A DNA stretch of 64,000 nucleotides from Saxidomus purpurata (lineage: Eukaryota; Mollusca; Bivalvia; Venerida; Veneridae): NCBI GenBank assembly GCA_022818135.1, contig JAFMSR010000001.1, forward strand, positions 34,007,463-34,071,462. Reading direction: 5' to 3'. The notes under the pieces are model-generated. The model had not been told where the DNA came from. It searched no databases and saw only the letters and a program-made list of their open reading frames with translations. This document shows, piece after piece, positions 57,605-64,000 of this stretch. The position numbers and the translations under genes are program-made. How positions within the stretch are numbered: position 1 is the first letter of the stretch; each line of letters opens with the position of its first letter.

Positions 57605-58840
57605 TGTAAATGATTACATTTTCCTTTGAAATTAATGCATACTGTACAATGTCCATGACTGTAACTGAGAAAATAGTGTGAAGTTTGTTGAAAAGTTCAA
57701 GTGAATCTACCCACTACTTTAAAAGTTTGATTGAATCAGATAACACCCGTTGCCATTCTTCTTAATGACGTTCGTAACGTCAAAACAGTAATTCTAACGT
57801 CAGTATATATGACGTTGTAGATTGCGATGTTACACATTCATATAAAGGTATTTTTGCTTATAACTTCACCTGATAATCATATGGTTTGTGGCCAAGTATA
57901 ATGCTTGTTTAGTTGTGTTATCATTTCTCAGCTTTCCAATAAATCCTTATTTTGATTGACATTGTCCTCATTTTCACTCTTTCGAATGTGAAAGAATAAG
58001 TGGTTGCTATTGAAATAAGCTTTATGATAAAGACTTCATAGAATCATTTCCATGCATATTAAAAATTTAATGGATGCTTTTTTCAATAAACATCAGTTTT
58101 TTAATGACTACGTCTAGTCGAGGATGGTGAAAACGAGCCGTGAGGCGAGGGTAATTTTTTGTCGAAGATGGTAATATATCTTCATATATCACATCAAAAA
58201 GCAAATAACATTCTTTTTACCCTTCCTTTTCTTAAATATTGAAAGATTCCGTTTATATTTTATGTATTTAACGGCTGAACGTAACCAGACATTCAACAAA
58301 TCCCCTTATGATACGTCAATGTCACTGCGTGACGTGACAAATCAGCACGGACTTATATATTGACGTAGTGTACGTGGCGAACAAGCTCACGTTCAGCATG
58401 GGGTACAGTAACGGGGTAATGTCAAGTGTATATTACTGTACCGGCTTACCCGTAAATTTCAATATCTATTCACGGATCGTTGACCAATCAGAAGATCGCA
58501 AATTTCATGGAAGGTTAATAAAATTATATTTTATTGTTGCATGAGTTACTGGAATTATCCATTTTCCGAGTCTGTTTCATTGCTTAATTATAAATTAAAA
58601 CGCGAGTATGAATATGACAAGACTACCGACTTCACAATGTACAAAGTGATTTGATTAGCCGTGTTCATGACTTGTTTGAATAAAGAGTGCATGTAGGATG
58701 TTGATATAGATTTATACTTTAAATTTGTTCTTCAGTGTCAGTACATAACACATGCAAAAAAAGGTTTTAAGAAACGGGCATTGTGTAAACTGCATTGTTT
58801 ATTTGTTAAAGGAATATGTTACAAATAATTTACCTGTATT
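57605..58840. other. Non-coding DNA with ACGT-rich patch
   Basis: At 57758-57825 'gacgttcgtaacgtcaaaac', 'taacgtcag' and 'atgacgttg' give a cluster of AACGT/ACGTT words. No gene was recognised. Confidence 0.3.
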
Positions 58841-58844
58841 GAAA

Positions 58845-59070
58845 ATTACACGCCTCGAGACGCGCCATCACGCAGAGGGACTCGTTGTCGCGCTTTATTG
58901 CTATTTTGTCTTCCAGATGCGGCATTTGAATTCCGTGTACAATTTATGCAGCCGTGTCACGCGTTCGATTTCCCTCTGCATCTCCGTGCTTTAAGACTCT
59001 TATTTTCACACCGCGTGAACGCAAAAGACGCGGCTTTTTTCTCTGTGACCGGCTGACGTTATGACCGCGA
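58845..59070. other. Locally CpG-rich patch
   Basis: Unlike its AT-rich surroundings, this stretch is dense in CG dinucleotides (cgcctcgagacgcgcc, tgtcgcgc, cacgcgttcg, accgcgtgaacg, gacgcgg). It could be an unmethylated promoter-like island or a young repeat. No transcript evidence is visible. Confidence 0.4.
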
Positions 59071-59077
59071 ACGCAGA

Positions 59078-59171
59078 CAGAAAGAGAGGGAAAGAAGGAA
59101 AGGAAAGGGAAGAGAGAGAGAGAGAGGAAGGGATATAGGAAGACAAAGAAGAAGAGAGAGGGAGGGAGAGA
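59078..59171 (+). repeat. GA-rich low-complexity tract
   Basis: Almost pure purine: gaaagagagggaaagaagga.., with (GA)n near 59112-59125 and (GGGA)-like runs at the end. Confidence 0.9.
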
Positions 59172-60950
59172 GTCTTGAATTTGTATCAGATCAATTGAGA
59201 CAATACCGAGATTTCTTACAACGTACTTATTAAAGTGGAATTATGCGCATTTGTTCAAGTAAAAATCCAGCTGAAATAGGTGTGAGTACAAAATAGTAGA
59301 GGAAATAGAAGCTTTTAACCAAATACACCAAACTCTTCCAGCTATCAGTACGAAATAATAAATTTCCAAATATTCCTTTCTGATTTTGACTCGGAGAGTC
59401 TTTTTAGAAAAAAAAACAACTGCATACACGAGTTGCTTCCCTCCCACTGTCGAAATCTCTACCAACAACAACAACGACACAATCAACTGTCATTTTATCA
59501 GTCCGATGTTTTATTTCTTAAGCACCGACTTCTAATAAAAATGCTGCATTATCATTAACATTTAAATGTACAGCAACCAAAAATTGCTTTTGTAATACTG
59601 TCATTAAAATACACTATGTGCAGTAAGATGCGCATAATGTCATTTCAAAGAAAGAAAAAATAGTTTGGCTCATGCGGGGATTGAATCCAGGATCTTGATC
59701 TCAAAGAAGATACCCTTGTACTTCATTCTATACGCTCAAATTCCATTGCCGCCACTTGCCTGTATCTGCCTTTTTCTGTGTTGTGATTCTTTCTCAGCTT
59801 TAAATTTGTATATTTGTAAACTACAATTCCTTAAGCTAAAGTGGAAAATACAGACTGCTGTTTGCATTCGCATCGCATTCCTTTTATGAAAGACTGTCAA
59901 TGCTCCATGTCCAAAACGTGCCACTTGACGTATTATTACGTAGTGCATGTTTTAACTTACATTGTAATTTCGTTTGCTTTAGGAGTAGGTTAGTATTAAC
60001 AATTACCAATGCAATCGCAACAGGGAATCTTTAATTTGATTGAGATTTTAGGCGCAGTCGTTATTTAGTAATAGTATATTTATATTTTCAATCGGTCGTT
60101 TTTTCCTTGTTGTGTACATGTTTTTATATTTATTGTTCATCATAGTAACTTGTTGAATGTATAAGCTATTTACACACACAAGTCTACCAGTGTCAGAATT
60201 GGGACTGAGGAGTATCTGAGCAATTGTACGCTGTATAAAGACAATAAAAAACTAACGTCATTCAATGTATTCAATGCAAGCCTTTGGTACTTTGCAAAAA
60301 TATTGCAGAACTTAATTAAGATCTCATCTACTCTGTAGAATAATAAAGAACTTGAGATTTATTTAGATAAGAGTTTCTTCTATTTAGTTATGCCACCGAC
60401 GTAATAAACCATACTTATTTTGTAGAGCGGGAGCAAACTCCTCCTTCAGCTTTGAAAGGATTGCTATGAATATAGGTACAAATCATTACCATAAATAGTA
60501 AATTTGTAAGACTGTGTTGCAGAGTAATGCCCATTCAAACTCAGATAGTTCTGTTGTTTACATGTCATATGGTATAGTAATGTTGTGGAGCAAACTTCTT
60601 CACTTTTAAAGGGATTGTAATGAGTGTGTGTATGCATGATCACCATAAATAGTAGATATGCAAGAGATACAATTGAGTGTGTATCCAGTGAGACTCATTT
60701 GATTTTTGAACCAACATACATTTTCACTGATATATCATTATAGCCGATAACGTCGTTAGGGGGTTATTTTATTTTAACAGTGACAATTGTATTGTTGTTT
60801 ATTGTAACAGTTTCTGTTTAATCAGTACAACAACGATTCTTTCGTTTTTATTGTCTATGGATTTGCACTATCAAGGAAAACGTAGCGATTAAGTGACAAG
60901 TGACCATTCTTTTTTATCCGCACAATTATTTCTAATGCAGTCCTAGCCAG
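59172..60950. other. AT-rich DNA; one tRNA-like fragment
   Basis: No exon was recognised. Degenerate near-repeats 'gtagagcgggagcaaactcctcc' (60421) and 'gtggagcaaacttcttcac' (60583), each followed by 'tttaaa.ggattg..atgaatata', suggest a small duplicated segment about 160 bp apart. Confidence 0.3.
59668..59755 (-). ncRNA. tRNA-like fragment (probable SINE or tRNA pseudogene)
   Basis: On the minus strand, ggattcaatccc (box B-like) is followed by gcatgagcca, a tRNA-style 3' end. The 5' half does not pair with it, and box A is weak (ttgagcgtatag). Not a functional tRNA as it stands. Confidence 0.35.
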
Positions 60951-61700
60951 GTTGCTGGATTTCAGCAATGAAAACAAAAATAATATCAAACAGGGAATGC
61001 CACGTACCAAAAACGCAGCCTCCCCAAAACGAGCCCCACAGCACCCAGAAGTGCACACCACCAACACACACACAACACACACACACACACAATCATGTAC
61101 ACACACAAACATACACTACCAACACACACAAGCATACAAAGCAAACACACGAGGACAAAACGAACAATTAACGGAACACAGTGGGGCACCGCCTTGGAAC
61201 GGTCAGTGGCAAAAACACCACTGGGGAGCTTAAACCGGTTTATGGTGCGCACCCAACCTCACTCTTACCCCCACCATGTTCCAAAGTCACAGGACAGTGT
61301 AAATAAAAGTAATCCCTGCTAGGTGAATCTCTAACACACGAAATGAAACAAAAGGCATGGTATGTAAAACACAAAAATGCTCGTGTATAAATATATAAAA
61401 AGCAAACCTTGAGAACCAAAAAACGTATGTACTCAATGCATTTGCAGAAGGCAGAGCACCAAGAGAAACACCCTTAAGGGCCCGACGAAACAGGCCAGAG
61501 GACAGAAATCAAAACAGTTTCGTCCCAGTGGGATTTAAAAACTGCCCATCACAGAGTCCTCCCCCTCTTCCGTCAGACACAATCAAAGAGGGAAGCATAG
61601 CGTCCAACTGTAAACGGGTTGAACACCAAACATGCGGTGTGTCTCAAAACAGTAGGGTCGTAACCTCTTTTAACAAAACGTTTTATAATTTTAGCAAATA
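60951..61700 (+). repeat. CA-rich composite block with (CA)n microsatellite
   Basis: Composition changes sharply to A/C-rich text at about 60960 ('cagggaatgccacgtaccaa', 'aaacgcagcctccccaaaac'), with (CA)n-like sequence at 61057-61130 and continuing to about 61640. The overlapping ORFs here are low-complexity translations (Thr/His-rich) and are rejected as genes. It may be a dispersed repeat or retroelement end. Confidence 0.45.
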
Positions 61701-61704
61701 CAGT

Positions 61705-63540
61705 TGGAAAATTGCCATGACCCAAAATCTTACGAAGTTTGTAAACCACATCCCCATATATAAGGTATTTTCCGATATAATTGCGATTGACTTTCCTTTG
61801 CTGATATATATTGTTGATATATAATAGGCTGGTTCTAATCATAAAAATGAAGATAGAAATTAAATTATGTGGACTGGAAAAGTAGATGTTGGAGACATTA
61901 TAGATGTTATAGCCGAAACATTTCGGTTTCGAAAAGTACTGTCATGGACTTTTCAGCCTAATTGATTAGCATGAAATAAAACTTCGAAAACTTTGTATAT
62001 ACATTTCATACACATTATCATCGAATTGTTCCGGGAAAGCATTTTGCAATCCATTTGAAATATGATTATATTTTGGTTGGTTCATAACACGATGTTTCAT
62101 ATTGTTTTCGGGGTATTTTATTTGAATACCCTTATGAACAAATAAAATGCAAAATTAACTGACATATGTCACGTAATGCTCCATTTATAAAAAAATTTGC
62201 TTTTCGCAGCAGATATTTCTTCTGACATGTACACCGTTATGTCGCCACTCATTTATATTCAACCCCCATTCCGTTTTAACACATTTAACAAACGCGGCAA
62301 ACAAATGACATCTGAAAAAGACAAGGACAATCTTGATGTCAACGAATATAGTTGACTTTGCCAATTAAGCATATTTCAGTCTTTTTTATAAACGATAAAT
62401 TCGTGGAATACACACCGTGATAGGACAGTTGGGTTTGCCTGCGTGCGTTTGTAATGTTTTGCTTACGTGCGATCCTATTTAAGTAGACTACGTACGTTTT
62501 TTATCATGAAAATGTCGACTGGCGTTTGCCAAAAATAAAATTCTTCATGAGGTTTATGTTTAACATAAAATGCATCAAGCAAAATGGCCCTATAACTCAT
62601 CAAAAACATTAATGAACAATCAAAATATAGTTCATATGTGTTAAAAAATGATGACAATTATCTCAATTAATTACAATTTAACGTAGTTTTTGCATCTCTG
62701 GATAATGTTGTATTCGAAGTGTTCTCGAAAACCTTGCACATGTGTATGATGATCAGTACATGGACAGATAGACAATTTAATGCATTTTTATTGCGCTAGG
62801 TCTCCTCAACTCGAAAACAAAACCATATCTTCGAAATTTGCTACTTGGGTTTGCATTTAGGGTCACGTTGCTTTTTCCTTTCACCATCCTTCTTCAAACG
62901 GTATTTTGATTTATATAGTAGTTTCAGGGATGTTCTTGAATGAATCATTCCTTTCTCAAATATCAAAATTGCAAACTACTATTACATGCCTAAGATATGT
63001 GCTTACAAGTATTAGGTGTCGGCCGTATCACTCTCACTCCTAAGTAACCTACTTAAATAATGTTTATGTACATGTATAAGTACGTGCCACATGATTTTCG
63101 AATATTGGCCAAGTTTCGATTCAAAAAATAGCATTAACTGTAAGAATGGAAAATGGGTTCCTTATTTAAGAATATATTATATATTCATTGTTGTTGGGAG
63201 GGTACATTTATGTAGAAAGTAACGTCTAGTATGGTGCCATTTTGTGAAACAAGACGTTCCTTGTCTTATAAATGTCTCCGCCATGCCTAATAGTAAACAT
63301 ATTAACTTCACTCTGGAACGAGTTAATTGTTTTTAAAAAGAAATGTCATGTTGAAAAATTCATATTCAACATAGTGATTGCAATAAGTTTACTAAAGGAA
63401 ATACGAGTTTATATAGACAAACAGTCTGCATAAAAATGGCGACCTTGGAGCGTTGATGAGACAATATGGAATGTAACCTAGAACTTAATATTTGATACTT
63501 CTATGCAATGAAATATAAACGTTCTATTCTATATCGTTGC
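61705..63540. other. AT-rich DNA upstream of the TLDc gene, nothing recognised
   Basis: Only short chance ORFs. This presumably holds the promoter or first intron of the gene starting at 63555, but no core element can be named. Confidence 0.3.
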
Positions 63541-63554
63541 AGTTGCTGTAAGTC

Positions 63555-64000
63555 ATGGCAAACACAATTTTTCAAGATCTGGAATCTAAAGTTGGCAAAG
63601 ACAAGTCTTTCAATTTGCTGTATCAAGGAACGAATGCCGTCGATGTTGAAGAATTTCATTTGAAATGTGATGGGAAAGGACCAACACTTACCATTTTATA
63701 CGGAAAATACAATACAGTATTTGGCGGATACACAAGCGAAAGCTGGACCTGTGATAACAAGAAAACGAAGCCTGATGAAACTGCATTTCTTTTTTATAAA
63801 AAAGACAACGATAGTGCAAGCTGTAAGATTATTCCAATTAAGACAAGCTACGCAGACAAAGCTATTACATGCGATGAAAGATATGGTCCAACATTCGGGG
63901 TAGGGTCTCTTGCGTGGAATAGTTTTGACCTGCAAACATTCAGAAAAGATAAATCGAAAAAGGAATTTGAAATAAAAGACAAGTTTATGTATTTGAATGG
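63555..64000 (+). CDS. TLDc-domain, IFI44-like protein, first coding exon (runs off window)
   Basis: From ATG at 63555 the frame is open to the window edge (148 codons). It follows a likely acceptor (..atatcgttgcag, exon start 63543), so a 5' UTR intron is probable. Residues about 18-30 read FNLLYQGTNAVDV; then CDGKGPTLTILYG, VFGGYTSESW and, near 118-132, GPTFGVGSL..FDLQTF. This series (F.LLY.., C..kGPTlt.., ..GGYts.SW, GPtFG..) is the TLDc fold as found in interferon-induced protein 44-like proteins, which in animals usually join TLDc to a GTPase domain with a P-loop. The GTPase part would lie beyond the window. The family is linked to immune response; that role here is inferred. Composition is clearly coding. 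Confidence 0.85.
   Translation, partial: MANTIFQDLESKVGKDKSFNLLYQGTNAVDVEEFHLKCDGKGPTLTILYGKYNTVFGGYTSESWTCDNKKTKPDETAFLFYKKDNDSASCKIIPIKTSYADKAITCDERYGPTFGVGSLAWNSFDLQTFRKDKSKKEFEIKDKFMYLN

Noticed and set aside
60952..61322. Overlapping ORFs in the (CA)n block
   Set aside because: Thr/His-rich or Cys/Val-rich low-complexity translations of a microsatellite in several frames at once.

Overview
The window is AT-rich, intron-rich eukaryotic DNA dominated by repeats. It is most likely from a marine bivalve mollusc. That assignment is an inference from three things: a TLDc/IFI44-like gene start, several short mobile elements built around tandem-repeat cores with a terminal stem-loop (the 'pearl'/Helitron-like style known from bivalves), and tRNA-derived SINEs next to decayed L1-like retrotransposons. 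Nothing bacterial or viral was recognised.

Genes. (1) A minus-strand multi-exon gene of unknown function runs from 32898 down to 19977. Seven exons, A to G, can be read with splice sites. The phases fit throughout if exon C uses its alternative donor and exon E the acceptor at 25316. Exon F is split by a 3.6-kb L1-like element flanked by a 15-bp target-site duplication; removing the element and one duplication copy gives an 88-nt exon in frame with both neighbours. (2) A separate terminal coding exon lies on the minus strand at 15029-15367. (3) The first coding exon of a TLDc-domain, IFI44-like gene starts at 63555 on the plus strand and runs off the window. Two weaker exon candidates are at 40140-40376 (minus) and 43019-43191 (plus).

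Repeats by region. 1-292: palindromic MITE-like element. 1060-2090: 1031-bp TIR element with a 7-bp TSD. 2160-5540: Helitron-like elements and tandem arrays. 7120-9365: degenerate repeat, itself interrupted. 9571-10188 and 49960-50562: two copies of a TIR element. 10430-11917: L1-like remnant abutting a tandem-core element (11919-12995). 16757-18637: 190-bp inverted repeats. 20888-24472: the exon-disrupting LINE. 27620-28015: SINE and a large palindrome. 33143-33660: repeat carrying palindromic nuclear-receptor half-sites. 34230-38140: near-complete but dead L1-like element. 38893-39120: tail of another LINE. 40399-41383, 44860-45440 and 47040-49135: tandem-core elements, the last with a 146-bp unit in a six-unit higher-order pattern. 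52443-54196: 877-bp tandem duplication leading into a degenerate minisatellite (to 55640). 56180-57600: remnant of an RNase H-containing LINE. 59078-59171 and 61057-61130: simple repeats.

The coding exons do not form an obvious pathway. The clearest biology is the disruption of a host exon by a LINE, and a shared 3' terminal design (stem-loop followed by AGCTCTwG) across elements with unrelated cores.
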